Assembly (NCBI GenBank): GCA_036346275.1
Contig: CM070719.1
Location: forward strand, 30,460,093-30,524,092
Reading direction: 5' to 3'
From: Otatea glauca
Taxonomy: Eukaryota > Streptophyta > Magnoliopsida > Poales > Poaceae
Length of the DNA stretch: 64,000 nt
Position numbers and translations under genes: made by a program. Shown in pieces: positions 36,596 through 47,419 of the stretch; the stretch's first letter is position 1; every line of letters starts with the position of its first letter. The notes beneath the pieces were generated by a model. The model was not told the DNA's origin, ran no database searches, and was given only the letters and a program-made list of their open reading frames with translations.

Positions 36596-37587
36596 TGATT
36601 AGGACATCACTACTATGGATACGTCCACACCTAGTTCGACCAACTCTAACACGTCATCCATGGGCCAAGAAGATAGAGCTATCGAATCCATCACGTTCTG
36701 GAATCCAATTCGTCCTCCAGATATCAGTCTGAACTAAAATAAGCATAACTTTGGCATACAGAGTCCAATTGGAAAGTTCTTGTACTTGATTGAAATCTTA
36801 CAACCAGACCTTTCAAATGGATTTGGTCCGAGCCCTAGATTCATCGTGGATCAGCCGAAACCAAGTTGTGTGCGTCCCCTGGCTGCACACAACCCTAGGA
36901 CGACCCTCTCACGTCCCTCCCTCTCATAAAATCAGTAGCCACCGCCTTAGAAATTTGGGTTTCGTTTAGTTGTAGTTTTCCTTGGTGAAACTATTTGGTA
37001 TTCTCTTGTTCGGCAAGATCAACAGCAATACCGTGCTTTAGAACCCCACATCAATACTTCAATTATATTTGAAATTTTAGATTGCTTTTGTTTTGTTCTT
37101 TCTTGTTCTTCGATTGCTTGCAGGAATTGATCTTCGTGATCAGGTCAACCGGGTTTTGGCACGGTTGATAACAACTCGGAGTTTGGTTCAACGATTGCTT
37201 GGCGTCGATCGCGTTTCGGTCATAACTTGGATCGTGAGGGTCATCTCCACTAATCGATACCTCCTGAAGAGGGTTAACGAAGGCCCGATCATTCGATGAG
37301 ATGGATAGTTATCGATTAGTGGATATGACCCTCACGATCTAGGTTACGATCGAAACATGACCGACGCCAAGCAATCGCTGAACCAAACTCCAAGTTGTTA
37401 TGAACCGTGCCAAAACCCGGTTGACCTGATCACGAAGATCTATTCCTGCAAACAATCGAAGAACAAGCAAGAACAAAGCAAAAGCAATCTAAAAGTGCAA
37501 ATATAATTGAAGTATTCATGTGGGGTTCCGAAGCACGGTATTGTTGTTGATTTCGCTGAAAGATCGGGCCTCCGTTAAGCCTCATCA
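36596..37587 (+). repeat. 5' LTR of the TR-GAG-like element
   Basis: This 992-bp LTR differs from the 777-bp 3' LTR in two ways. It lacks about 80 bp near 36867 and gains an inverted copy of its own 3' part (37262-37558). The end CCTCATCA is followed by the primer site. Confidence 0.85.
37011..37558 (+). repeat. Large inverted repeat (fold-back) inside the 5' LTR
   Basis: The arm at 37011-37260 is repeated in reverse complement at 37309-37558 with scattered mismatches. The spacer 37262-37308 is itself the reverse complement of the LTR terminus. RNA from here could fold into a stem of about 250 bp. The 3' LTR has only the single forward copy (about 55360-55605). Confidence 0.88.
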
Positions 37588-37589
37588 GG

Positions 37590-37601
37590 TGGTATCAGAG
37601 C
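37590..37601 (+). other. Primer binding site (tRNA-Met type), TR-GAG-like element
   Basis: TGGTATCAGAGC two bases after the LTR end at 37587. Confidence 0.9.
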
Positions 37602-39237
37602 TTTCGTTGATCGGTGAGAATTTCAGTACCTTAGATTAGTTTTTGTTCTCTATCCCAAATTGAAAATTACTCGACAAAAATTCAACCTTTAGATTCAATC
37701 TGGTATTTTAGTGAGTTTTGTTAGGTTTTGATCCATTAGAGTCCTAGTTTGAGTTGCTGATCGTTTTTCCTTCGCGTAGATTTTATTTTAATATGTCCAA
37801 TATATTGTTTTGTTCATAATTTTCTCATACGAACTCAGATTCTTGTGTTCTTGCACTTTCCTAAAACCTGGGGATGAGCTCTCCAAAAACCTAGTTGGGC
37901 ACGGATTCTAATTCCATACCTAAGTTTGATTAATCTGGACATCAAATTGGTGAAGCAAGTTGTACTTTCAATCCAGATCGGTTCGGTATTTTGATCATAA
38001 TTCTCATGTCCGAACTTCGATTGAGATGTTTTTGTACTTTCCTGAATCCTTGAAGAGTCATCTACAAAAACGTTTTTGGGTGTCCTTTGTGATTCGGACT
38101 CTTTCAAACCGAATTTAAGTCGGATTTGGAATCTGCCTCCGTGGTGTTCGGTTTTTGAGCTATAACTTTCACACCTGAGCTCCAAATTGCATGTTCTTGT
38201 ACTCTTTTGAAAGCTGAGGACATAAGCTTCATTTCTTTTCATACTGAACCATTCAAATTCGGTTGTTTTCAAGCTTTAATCTAGGCGACAATTCTACTGC
38301 CCTAGAAACATTGAATTTGGGTATCTTGCTTTAATTCGTGTTCTAGCTTTGTTCCTTTGAGTTGGTTGAATCCAGTAGCATCCACAATCCATAAAACCCC
38401 AAAAATATATGTACACATACCTTTGGGAACCAATTCATCCTTTGCGAATACTTTGATCCCAGTTGAGACTAGCTATTTGATATTATTTAGGGCTGCTCTA
38501 CTTGATACATTGCATAATCTTGATTTATCATGTCATACTATCTTGCGACATCAACTTAGGGATTCCAAAACTTTGTTCATACTAGTGTTGGCCGAAAGTC
38601 ACTCAAAGAAAGAAAAGAGAAAGAAAGAGCCAAAAAAAGAAGAAAAGAAAGAAAAGAAAACAGAATAGTGACCGGCAGCACTACATTGAGCAAAACCCTA
38701 ATTTGTGTTCATTATTTTCAGATTGTTCAATTGTATTAATTAGTGAGCAATCTTGTACCCTTTAACCTTTTATGAAGCAATTAGCTAGCGTCTCTCCATA
38801 ACTTATGCAACACGAGCTTTGGTGCTGAAATTATTCTTTTTTAGCTCATTCCATTGGTTGCATTAAGTTTCATCATCTTTGCATGTGTGTTGTCTTGAAA
38901 TTCGCTTATATTTTTGAAATCGGCAACTAGGGCTTGTGAATTCTAGTTTGGATCATTACTTATCATTACAATAACTAGAATTATCAAATTGCATAGGAAA
39001 TATATATTGCATGTCCAAGCTCCACCTTTTACAAGCCAAATAGGTACCGTTCTCCTTGCAATCGCTTTGCCAAGCTTGAGTGTGTTTATCACGAGCTAAC
39101 CGCCGGTTACCACCTGTTCGCATGGTAAGAATTGGTAAGAACTTGGTAGAAGCTTGAGTGTGAGAGACTTTGAATCACTAGATCCTAGTACTTGATAGGA
39201 ACATATATTTGTAATTTGTTTCTTGTCTTCACTAACA
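37602..39237 (+). other. Leader of the TR-GAG-like element
   Basis: This is about 1.6 kb between primer site and gag. Three degenerate repeats lie at about 37815-38260 (phrases such as CATAATTCTCATGTCCGAAC and TTCTTGTACTCTTTTGAAAG); a related phrase occurs in the LTR near 36742. A lysine/glutamate-rich stretch (38600-38668) is low-complexity. No credible gene; a packaging or leader role is inferred. Confidence 0.6.
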
Positions 39238-39907
39238 ATGGTAGGTTCTCAACGTCATAGTGCTTGGGCCAACAGCATCCTAGGAGAAGAGGTAGTTCAC
39301 ACTCCAAGATACGAAGAACGTACGAGCAAAGCTTCACCATCATCGAAGGTACAACGGCATAGCACACGTACCAAAAGTAAATTCACTGTACCTAATTTTA
39401 GTGGTAAATATGATCATGAAGGTTATCTTACTTGGGAATTAGCTGTAGTACAATCATTTGATAAATATGGAATTCCTGAGCATGATAAGGTTAGGGTTGT
39501 TACTAGTGGATTTACTGATCATGCTACTCTTTGGTGGAATGATTATATGCGTAAAAATCAGGACATCCCTAGCACATGGATTAAATTGAAAAAAAATTAT
39601 GAGAGCTAGATTTGTTCCTCCATATGTTGCTCACCAATTACGGAATGAATTGCAACATCTAAAACAAGGTAGTAAAACTGTGGATGAGTACTACCAAGAA
39701 TTTCAGCGTAGATATTTGCGTTGTGGGTTAGAAGAGATCGAAAAGACTCAGATGAACAACTTTTATTATGGGCTAGATTTTGATATTCAGATCATGATAT
39801 CTTATAAAGAATTCAATTCTATATCATGCTTACTTAATCTTTCACGTAAAGCTGAAAGAAAAATAAAGAGAAGACAATCAACCACGATTCGAGTTCCTCT
39901 GAGTTAA
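39238..39907 (+). pseudogene. Gag of the TR-GAG-like element, one frameshift
   Basis: The ATG at 39238 starts MVGSQRHSAWANSILGEE. The Retrotrans_gag-type core follows: FTVPNFSGKYDHEGYLTWE near 39380, then DHATLWWNDYMRK near 39520, and in another frame MRARFVPPYVAHQLRNELQ from 39599 and KTVDEYYQEFQRRYLRCG near 39677. The frame changes at an eight-A run (39589-39596); seven A's would keep one frame. It lacks a zinc knuckle and ends in a basic tail (RKAERKIKRRQS). Such gag proteins form particles. It differs from the Sirevirus gag and is of Ty3/gypsy type. Confidence 0.88.
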
Positions 39908-40324
39908 ATGCTACTCTGTTGCATGCACTACACCAAACCCTAATGAGAGCATACACCCCGAGCATGCGAAAGAAATACCAGAAAATTCGAGTGAAGTAGA
40001 GGATAGTACATGTGAGGATGATTCTACTAACGCAATCTAATGTACTTCTGTTGCTTCTGTTCTTGCTATTCCATTTGATATGCAGGTTACTTCTAAAGAT
40101 GGTGAGCTAAAAACTAAAATACCTGTGTTGTCAAGTGAAATTTTTGAGGTACCTACTACTTCTAAGGAGGATGCTAATGACCATGGTATAGATCTGATTT
40201 TACAGCAAGAAAGGGAGCAAATTTGTGAGTATGTTTCTACTGTACTTAATTCTATTGAGTTACCATCTTGTGCCACTGTTGTAGAACCATGTGATGAATT
40301 GCATGCTTATAATTTTGATCATGT
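39908..40324 (+). pseudogene. Second ORF of the TR-GAG-like element, first part (unknown function)
   Basis: The frame encodes NESIHPEHAKEIPENSSEVE near 39935-40000, has a stop at 40038-40040, and then reads MQVTSKDGELKTKIPVLSSE from 40080. It is acidic and serine/threonine-rich, with no domain I recognise. CACTA-1 interrupts it at 40324 (TSD TGT); joined to 53764 the frame continues without shift. It may be a gag C-terminal extension or a separate protein. It is not protease or RT. Confidence 0.65.
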
Positions 40325-40353
40325 CACTACTACAGAATGGTACATCACTATCG
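40325..40353 (+). repeat. CACTA-1 left terminal inverted repeat
   Basis: It begins CACTACTACAG right after TSD TGT. The mismatches to the right TIR are mainly at positions 11-16. Confidence 0.88.
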
Positions 40354-40885
40354 CTTCATCTGTGTCGGTTCTTAAGTTTTTCGGAAGAAACGATTGTGAT
40401 AGATGACTTAGGAGAGGCATTAATCATAATCACTATCGGTTCTCAGGTTAGAAGTGATAGTGATGTAGCACTGGGAACATTACAATCGGTTCTTATGCGA
40501 GAAGTGATAGTGATATGCATTATCATCACTATCGGTTTTCATATAAGAAGCGATAGTGATGAAGCGTACACATCACTATCGGTTCTTATTTAAGAAGCGA
40601 TAGTGATGATAACGCACATCACTATCGCTCTCAAAAGAACCGATAGTGATGAGCGCGTGCTCATCACTATCGGTTCTTTTGTGAGAAGCGATAGTGATGT
40701 GCGTTATCATCACTATCGCTTCTTAAATAAGAACCGATAGTGATGTGCATTATCATCACTATCGCTTCTTATGTGGGAACCGATTGTGATGATTATGATA
40801 ATCACTATCGCTTGTCTTGTAAGAACCGACTGTGATGTGCATGATCACATCACTATCGCTTTTTATATGAGAACCGATAGTGATG
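40343..40885 (+). repeat. CACTA-1 left subterminal array
   Basis: About two dozen half-sites of CATCACTATCGGTTCTT or its complement AAGAACCGATAGTGATG are arranged as alternating inverted pairs. GCGATAG and CCGATAG variants alternate. In En/Spm such motifs bind the TNPA-like protein. The core here is ATCACTATCG, versus ATCTCTATCG at the right end. Confidence 0.88.
40571..40745 (+). repeat. Near-perfect palindrome in the left subterminal array
   Basis: Arms of about 86-89 bp are centred on GAGCGCGTGCTC (40651-40662), with only a few differences. It spans several array units, so whole blocks, not only single motifs, are inverted. Confidence 0.85.
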
Positions 40886-41232
40886 TACCTCGTTAGGTTA
40901 TTTATCCCACTCGAGTGAACTCTCTCTGTTATTGTTCGGAGGAGGTTTCTCCGCCGCCACGGAAAAAATAGCTCATATTACGTGGTTGGAAGCAATACTT
41001 GGGTGAGAAAATTTAAAATCCTCCAGGGTGGGTGTTAAGATAGTAAATTTGAAGCCCTAACTTGAGGAGATTTCCCCTCATTTTGCATAATTTGTGGTTT
41101 TCTTCAAAATGTGAGCATTCCTTCAAACCCCTTTAATTTTGTACTATGTAATTTTGATATGTCGCGAAGAAAGTTTAGATTGCACTGGTATTGTGTATAT
41201 CCTATCAGATTTCACACCCTTTATTTCACAAG
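40886..41232 (+). other. CACTA-1 left interior, no gene recognised
   Basis: Unique sequence of about 350 bp between the subterminal array and the inserted solo LTR. It ends in the target ACAAG (41228-41232). It may hold the promoter or leader of the transposase transcript; only AT-rich stretches are seen. Confidence 0.5.
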
Positions 41233-43806
41233 TGTAACACCCCGGCACCCACAGTGCCCTGAGTGTCACCAAAAAAATAGGAAATAAAACTAGATAAGGA
41301 GATCAACTCTAACAGTACTTTGAAATCCACTAAAAATTTCGGCAGCACCTTCCCTAAAACATGGACATCCACTCAGCAGACAAAAGACAAAAAAACATTC
41401 TGATATCTTCTACAACATGTCATGGAATCAATCAACCATCATGACCAACTAAGCACACAACTAAACATAATATCATCAATCATCAATTAAACTTAACTAC
41501 AACATGATTACATAATGAATTCAACTAATTTTGAGTGAACTGATTAACCCAACTAATCTTTTAACATGTCATGGCGTGAGTGGAGGTGCAGCTAAGTCCC
41601 ATCCCGACAAGTCGCTCTCGTGGTACCTAAAACATTAAACAAACAAGTATGAGTTCAAGACTCAAACAAAGTGCATCACAAACCAATTTACACAATTAAA
41701 TTAACAAGAAGAGCATACTTCTTATCCAAATCCATGAATTTATAAAACAATAGTATCAACAACATTTACCTCTTTCCACTTCATTACTTACTTATTACAC
41801 GTACCTCTTTAAATCTCTTTGGATGAGTCCACGACTCGATCCCAACTCTACACATTTTATTGAACTCAAAATCATCGTTAGGATGCAATGCGACATGCAT
41901 GCTCATGAATGCTCTTTTCTTTGCACGTCAGAGTCTGCCGAGTGCACACCGTCGGTGTGCACCTCACGTCCCTTCCATCCCGTGGAAGGTGCCTACTCTT
42001 CGTCTCGCTCCCATTCACTTCGATAAATGGGACCACGAGGTAGGACTTTCGTGTTCACTACGTGTGAACACAGAGGCCCGCATCAGAATGGGTCGCCTCT
42101 TCCATTATGAATGCACGTATGCAATTAACATGAATACATGTGCAACTTCATTCATTTTCACCACTTGCGTAGTAATGCCCAATTTCATAAACATCAGTCA
42201 ATTCATCCATCCATGAATTACCGTTCTTACTAGTCCAAGCAAATTCAAGAAATATGCATGGTAGCACATCATATCAGATTCATATGCACAAGCAACCAAT
42301 CAATATTATAATATCCTTCTAGTTGATACACTTGCCTTCTACCGAGAGGAATGAAGTGGCGGGAAGAAGAAGCCACTCCCGAAGCTACTCCACCTAGAAA
42401 TACAATTGCGCACTCAAATTCACATGTTCTAGAGTCAACAAACATCACTTTCACTCCCTAAATCAAATTTGCCCCAAAACTCTGAATTCATACAAAACTA
42501 GTTTAGATAGCCCACTTCACCACAGCATAACTACTGCTATATAACTTTAAATTGAGCAAATGAAGACATTTTAAGCATCTACATAAAATTTTCCATCTAT
42601 CTCTAGGCAATTGCAAATTCCAACTCGGCCTCTAACTTGTCCTAAATCATAGAACAACATTGAATCTGCTACTAGTCACAATTTGGACAGCAAAAGGTAA
42701 AACTTGCATAACTTTTAATGGTTGAACCAAATTGAGTGAACTCAGTTTACAATTAATCACAAGAGGATAATCTACAACTATATTATAGCCATTTATTCAG
42801 AAGATGCATTACTAGTTCCCAGATTAGAGATGGACAGAGATTATATACATTAACAGCAGTTCTGAACAGCAGGTACTAAAATGAACATAACTTTTAATTG
42901 GCTAAGTAAAAATTTGCATTCTTAGGCTCCAAATGACCACAAGAGGATAACCTATAGTTACCCCATAGCCATTTTCTCAACACCTGAAAGTACAGTCCTC
43001 AAACTTCCCTCTGAACTTGAGACCAACTCTGAACTTTCAGCAGAAATCTGAGTTCTGGACAGCAACTTCAACATGCCAAAACTTTTGATTCCTAACTCCA
43101 AATTAAGGATACTAATACAGTTTCTAAATCTACAAGAAATTTCCTAACTCTCTCTAGGCAAACAAAAATTCTAATTCGGCTTGCATCTAGCTCTAAACAG
43201 CAGTTTAACATTTCAGCTATCAACACGAGCACAATCAGGACAGCCATCACTAAAATGACTATAACTTTTGATTGGCTGAACGAAATTTAGTGTTCTTATA
43301 CTCAAATTAAAGGGGATTCGACGATATACAACTTTTGCTATAGCCAAAAGTTCAGGAAATGCTTTTAACTAGCTCGAAACGCAAACCTAACAGACAGGCA
43401 AAACTCAGCCCGAAAACAGCAGTTTTCCCCCCAAACCCTAGAACCACTTTTCCCTCCAAAACTTCAAAATCCCAAACCCTAGAACCCCCATACCAGCAAG
43501 ATACCTCCATTAGCACAGCATGGGCCCTCCCAAAACTACCAAATACTCACCTCCTAGCTCATGAGGAAGAAGAGGGGGAGGAGAAGCTGCAGCTCGCTGC
43601 TGCTGCTGCTGCCGCTGTGCTGCTGCTCCTGAGGGGAGGAAGAGGCGCTGATTGGGGAGGGAGGATGCGCCAGCAAGGGGAGGAAAAGAAATGAGAGGGA
43701 GTCAGGTGGGGGAAGGGGAAAGGAGGAGGTAAGGGGAAAAGAAAAAGGGGGTGGGGAGAGAAAAATTGCAACCGCGATCGAAATTTTTTTCGTCCGCGAC
43801 ATTACA
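41233..43806 (-). mobile_element. Solo LTR of the LARD family inserted in CACTA-1
   Basis: It is flanked by ACAAG (41228-41232 and 43807-43811). On the minus strand it starts TGTAATGTCGCGG at 43806 and ends GGGTGTTACA-like at 41233, 2,574 bp. Long blocks (41240-41680, 41800-42120) match the LARD LTR near 7780-8639 in reverse orientation. No interior or second LTR exists, so it is a solo LTR. It includes a GCT microsatellite near 43597-43630 and degenerate ~190-bp internal repeats at about 42690-43350. Confidence 0.9.
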
Positions 43807-43890
43807 ACAAGCATGTACACATGTATTTAATTATCTTAATTTGTAGTGTTTTGATGTTAATATGGAATTATTATTGCTGTCACATGATGA

Positions 43891-43947
43891 ATGCTAGAGT
43901 TTAGGGTGCGGAACCTACGTCTCCCGTTCGACGATGCTTGTTTATAA
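43891..43947 (+). other. Conserved mini-ORF, copy 1 (18 codons)
   Basis: ATG to TAA encoding MLEFRVRNLRLPFDDACL. The copy at 49208-49264 encodes MLEFRLRNLRLPFESAYL, 14 of 18 identical. It could be an upstream ORF in the transposase leader, or simply conserved because the whole module is duplicated. Confidence 0.4.
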
Positions 43948-44010
43948 ATATACCGAGCGAAATGGCATATTTATAAGCGGCGATCTCAATTGTCCACGTT
44001 CTTTGGACAG

Positions 44011-44213
44011 TTCGAGGATATGTAACGGGGAAAGTTCTGAGCTGTGTTGTACAAGCTGCGAGTAGAGATTTGGTAGCGTCTCCTGGTATTCTCGGATACA
44101 CACCCTCTTGACTGTTGTCGAGGCGTGTATATGGAGAATAGCGGGAGAGATCTTCAAATTTTCTCTGAGTTGTACAACGGCTTAGGAACTTGTCGGAACC
44201 ACATATCCTCGAA
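44011..44213 (+). ncRNA. Candidate hairpin RNA, copy 1
   Basis: The 5' arm starts TTCGAGGATATGT and the 3' arm ends CATATCCTCGAA. Inner matches include TTGTACAA with GAGTTGTACAAC, and GATACACACC with GGCGTGTAT. The arms are about 90-95 nt around a short loop, with bulges. No small RNA is known to me from it; the known CACTA-borne miR820 sequence is not present. Confidence 0.45.
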
Positions 44214-44555
44214 TGGGATTAGACCAAACCTATTTAGAGATTAGGAGTCATCGTTGGTACCCTTGTATTGTTTCGTTGTAGTCAAAAGATCATGAGGCTC
44301 TTGCACTATATAATTAGATTGTTTGATATCATTGTTCATGTTAAAAATGTATGTCTCTTATTTAGGAAATTGGAAGCTCTAAACCAGGGAAGAATCTAGG
44401 TATCGATCGGAGTACATATTTCATATATGTTGCAGTGAAATTGTCATCTATTTTGCAAAGGTAATATTAAGCGAAATGATGTCTCAATATTTCAAATAAC
44501 TAGCTTGCCGTCGCTCCGGTTTGTGCATAATTTATTGGGTGAAGTTTAATTGCGG

Positions 44556-45475
44556 ATGAACCGTAAGGAATGGATGTATGCAAAAAGTCGTGTGAGTCTT
44601 TGAATTTGAGAGGGTGTTAAGGAGTTCAAAAAATTGCGAAGAGGACATGGTGAGGAGGGTGTAAACTTCATATATTGTCCTTGCATTGATTGCACCAATC
44701 GAGAAGATTTAACAACTCGGCTCAAATTGAGGACCACGATTCGACGTGGCCGTGAGGAATTTCACGTGTTGGATCCATCACGGGAGGCAGTAGTACCTGC
44801 GGTATGCAATGAAGACACGGTGGAACCGGATGATGAGTTGCACTGATATGTTTGAGGAGGAGAATTTGGAGTAAATGTTGCGGGATGTGGAGGTAATTAC
44901 GGAAGAGAGTTTGAAAAGTTTAAAAGCTTGATGGAAGGCGATGCCAAACCACTTTGTTCACAGGTTGCAAAGCGAGAATACACCAAGTTGGGTTCGGTCC
45001 TTGCATTGTTCGAATGAAGGCAAAACACCGTTGGACGGATACAAGTTTCAATGCACTTCTAGTTCTTCTATCGGATCCGCTTCCGAGGGAAACGAGTTGC
45101 CAATGAGCATTTATGAAGCGAAGAAGCTACTATGTCCCATGGGAATGGAAATAGAAAGGATACATGCATGTCGAATGATTGCATCTTGTCTTTATGCGCA
45201 CATCGGGAGCTACGTTTGTCGGTTTGCGGTGTGCCCGGTACAAACAAAAGGAGAAGCGTAACGACAAGAAGCGTAAGAGCCGAGAAGCGAGCGGTGAAGA
45301 GGTCACTAAAGGTGCATCGACCAAGGTATTGTGGTACTTGCCCATCATTCCCCGTCTGGAGAGGTTGTTTGCAAATCCTAGAGAGGCAGAATTGTTGTGT
45401 TGGCATTATGAGTCTCGAAAGGAAGATGGAAAGCTGAGACTTCATGGTTTGTCTGGAAAACAAATAGTGCAGTGA
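44556..45475 (+). pseudogene. TNP2-like transposase of CACTA-1, N-terminal part, truncated
   Basis: The ATG at 44556 begins MNRKEWMYAKSRV, the start of the transposase-associated domain. Its cysteine motif NFIYCPCIDCTNRE lies near 44664-44705. After several frameshifts the TNP2 region appears: YEAKKLLCPMGMEIERIHAC near 45112-45170, then KVLWYLPIIPRLERLFANP near 45325-45380 and ELLCWHYESRKEDGKLR near 45390-45440. The protein normally continues several hundred residues, including the TDGxNPFGN catalytic region seen in CACTA-2, but here the sequence runs into the tandem array at 45478. The transposase is therefore incomplete. Confidence 0.85.
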
Positions 45476-45477
45476 AC

Positions 45478-47410
45478 TACAATTGTGTCGGTTTTTTTAA
45501 AACCAGATAGTGATATGATCATTTATGTCGGTTTTTTTTAAAACCCGATAGTGATATATTCTATTATTTGTGTCGGTTTTTTTTTCCAAAAACCGATAGT
45601 AATAATAATTTTTTTTGCAAATGCTTATGATGGAATGCAATTATACGTGTCGGTTTTTAGAAGAAAACCGATAGTAATACTAATTTTTGAAAATGCGATG
45701 GAATGCAATTATACGTGTCATTTTTGAAAAAACCGGATAGTGATACTAATTATTAGTATCGTATTTTTAAAAACCGATAGTAATACTAATTTTTTTGCAA
45801 ATGCCTAACGGTGGAATTCAACTATACGTGTCGGTTTTTAAAAAACCCGATAGTGATATTGATTATTAGTGTCGGTTTTTAAAAACCGATAGTAATACTA
45901 ATTTTTTTGCAAATGCCTAATGGATGAATTCAAGTATACGTGTCGGTTTTTCAAAAAAACCCGATAGTGATCTGAATTATTAGTGTCGGTTTTCTTAAAA
46001 ACCGATAGTAATACTAATTTTTTTGCAAATGCCTAACGGTGGAATTCAACAATGCGTGCCGGTTTTAAAAAACCCGATAGTGATACTCATTATTAGTGTC
46101 GGTTTTTAGAAAACCGATAGTAATCTTGATTTTTTTGCAAATGCCTATGGATGAATTCAAGTATACGTGTCGGTTTTTCAAAAAACCCGATAGTGATACT
46201 AATTATTAGTGTCGGTTTTTTAAAAACCGATAGTACTACTAATTTTATTTTTCAAATGCCTAATGGTGGAATTCAACTATTTGTGTCGGTTTTTCCAAAA
46301 CGCGATAGTGATAGATACTTATGTGTGTCGGTTTTGTTAAAAAACCGATAGTAATAATAATTTTTTTGCAAATGCTTATGATGGAATGCAATTATACGTG
46401 TCGGTTTTTAGAAGAAAACCGATAGTAATACTAATTTTTGAAAATGCGGTGGAATGCAATTATACGTATCGGGTTTGAAAAAACCCGATAGTGATCTTGA
46501 TTATTAGTGTCGATTTTTTAAAAACCGATAGTAATACTAATTTTTTTGCAAATGCCTAATGAGATGAATTCAAGTATCGTGTCGGTTTTTCCAAAAACGC
46601 GATAGTGATAAATACTTATATCATCGGTTTTGTTAAAACAACCGATAGTAATAATAATTTTTGGAAAATGCACGATGTGGAATGCAATTATACGTGTCGG
46701 TTTTTAGAAGAAAACCGATAGTAATACTCATTTTTGAAAATGCGGTGGAATGGAATTATACGTATCGGGTTTGAAAAAACCCGATAGTGATACTAGTTAT
46801 TAGTGTCGGTTTGTTAAAAACCGATAGTACTACTAATTTTTTTGCAAATGCCTAATGATGGAATTTAAGTATACGTGTCGGTTTTAAAAAAACCGATAGT
46901 GATACTAATTATTAGTGTCGGGTTGTTTTAAAACCGATAGTAATACTACTTTTTTGCAAATGCCTAACGATTGGAATTGAAGTATACGTGTCGGTTTTTA
47001 AAAAAACCCGATAGTGATACTAATTATTAGTGTCGGGTTTTTTAAAACCGATAGTAATAGTACTTTTTTTGCAAATGCCTAACGGTGGAATTTAACTATA
47101 CGTGCCGGTTTTCAAAAAACCCGATAGTGATAGTAATTATTAGTGTCGGGTTTTTAAAAACCGATAGTAATACTACTTTTTTGCAAATGCCTAACGATGG
47201 AATTCAACTATCTCGTGTCGGTTTTCAAAAAACCCGATAGTGATATTATCTTATACGTGTCGGGTTGGTGAAAAACCGATAGTAATGTTAATTTTATGCT
47301 AAACTAACGATGGAATGCATTTAGTTGTGTCGGTTTTATTCAAAAACCGATAGTGATAGAATCATTTGTTTGGTTTTGTTAAAACCGACAGAATCTTTTT
47401 TTGCTAATGC
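45478..47410 (+). repeat. Internal tandem array of CACTA-1 (~115-bp units)
   Basis: About 16 imperfect units of 110-117 bp, marked by TTTTTTGCAAATGCCTAACG. Each unit carries inverted pairs of the type GTCGGTTTTT / AAAAACCGATAGT, with CCGATAGTGATA and CCGATAGTAATAC alternating. The motif resembles the subterminal repeats (TCGGTT, CGATAGTGAT) but sits in the middle of the element, directly after the truncated TNP2. Confidence 0.88.
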
Positions 47411-47419
47411 CTAACGGTG

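Larger units (their letters stand above)
43886..44270 (+). repeat. CACTA-1 duplicated module, copy 1
   Basis: About 380 bp, repeated in direct orientation at 49203-49575. It contains an 18-codon mini-ORF (43891-43947), a TATAAATA string (about 43942-43949) and a ~200-nt hairpin (44011-44213). It lies about 300 bp upstream of the TNP2-like coding region. Antisense open frames across it are probably incidental. Confidence 0.82.

Noticed and set aside
38357..38668. 103-codon frame with a lysine/glutamate-rich tail
   Set aside because: Lies in the leader of the TR-GAG-like element; the tail is a simple GAAA-type repeat and nothing else is recognisable.
40343..40885. CRISPR-like regular repeats
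   Set aside because: The sequence is a plant transposon; repeats alternate in orientation and spacers are not unique. They are CACTA subterminal motifs.
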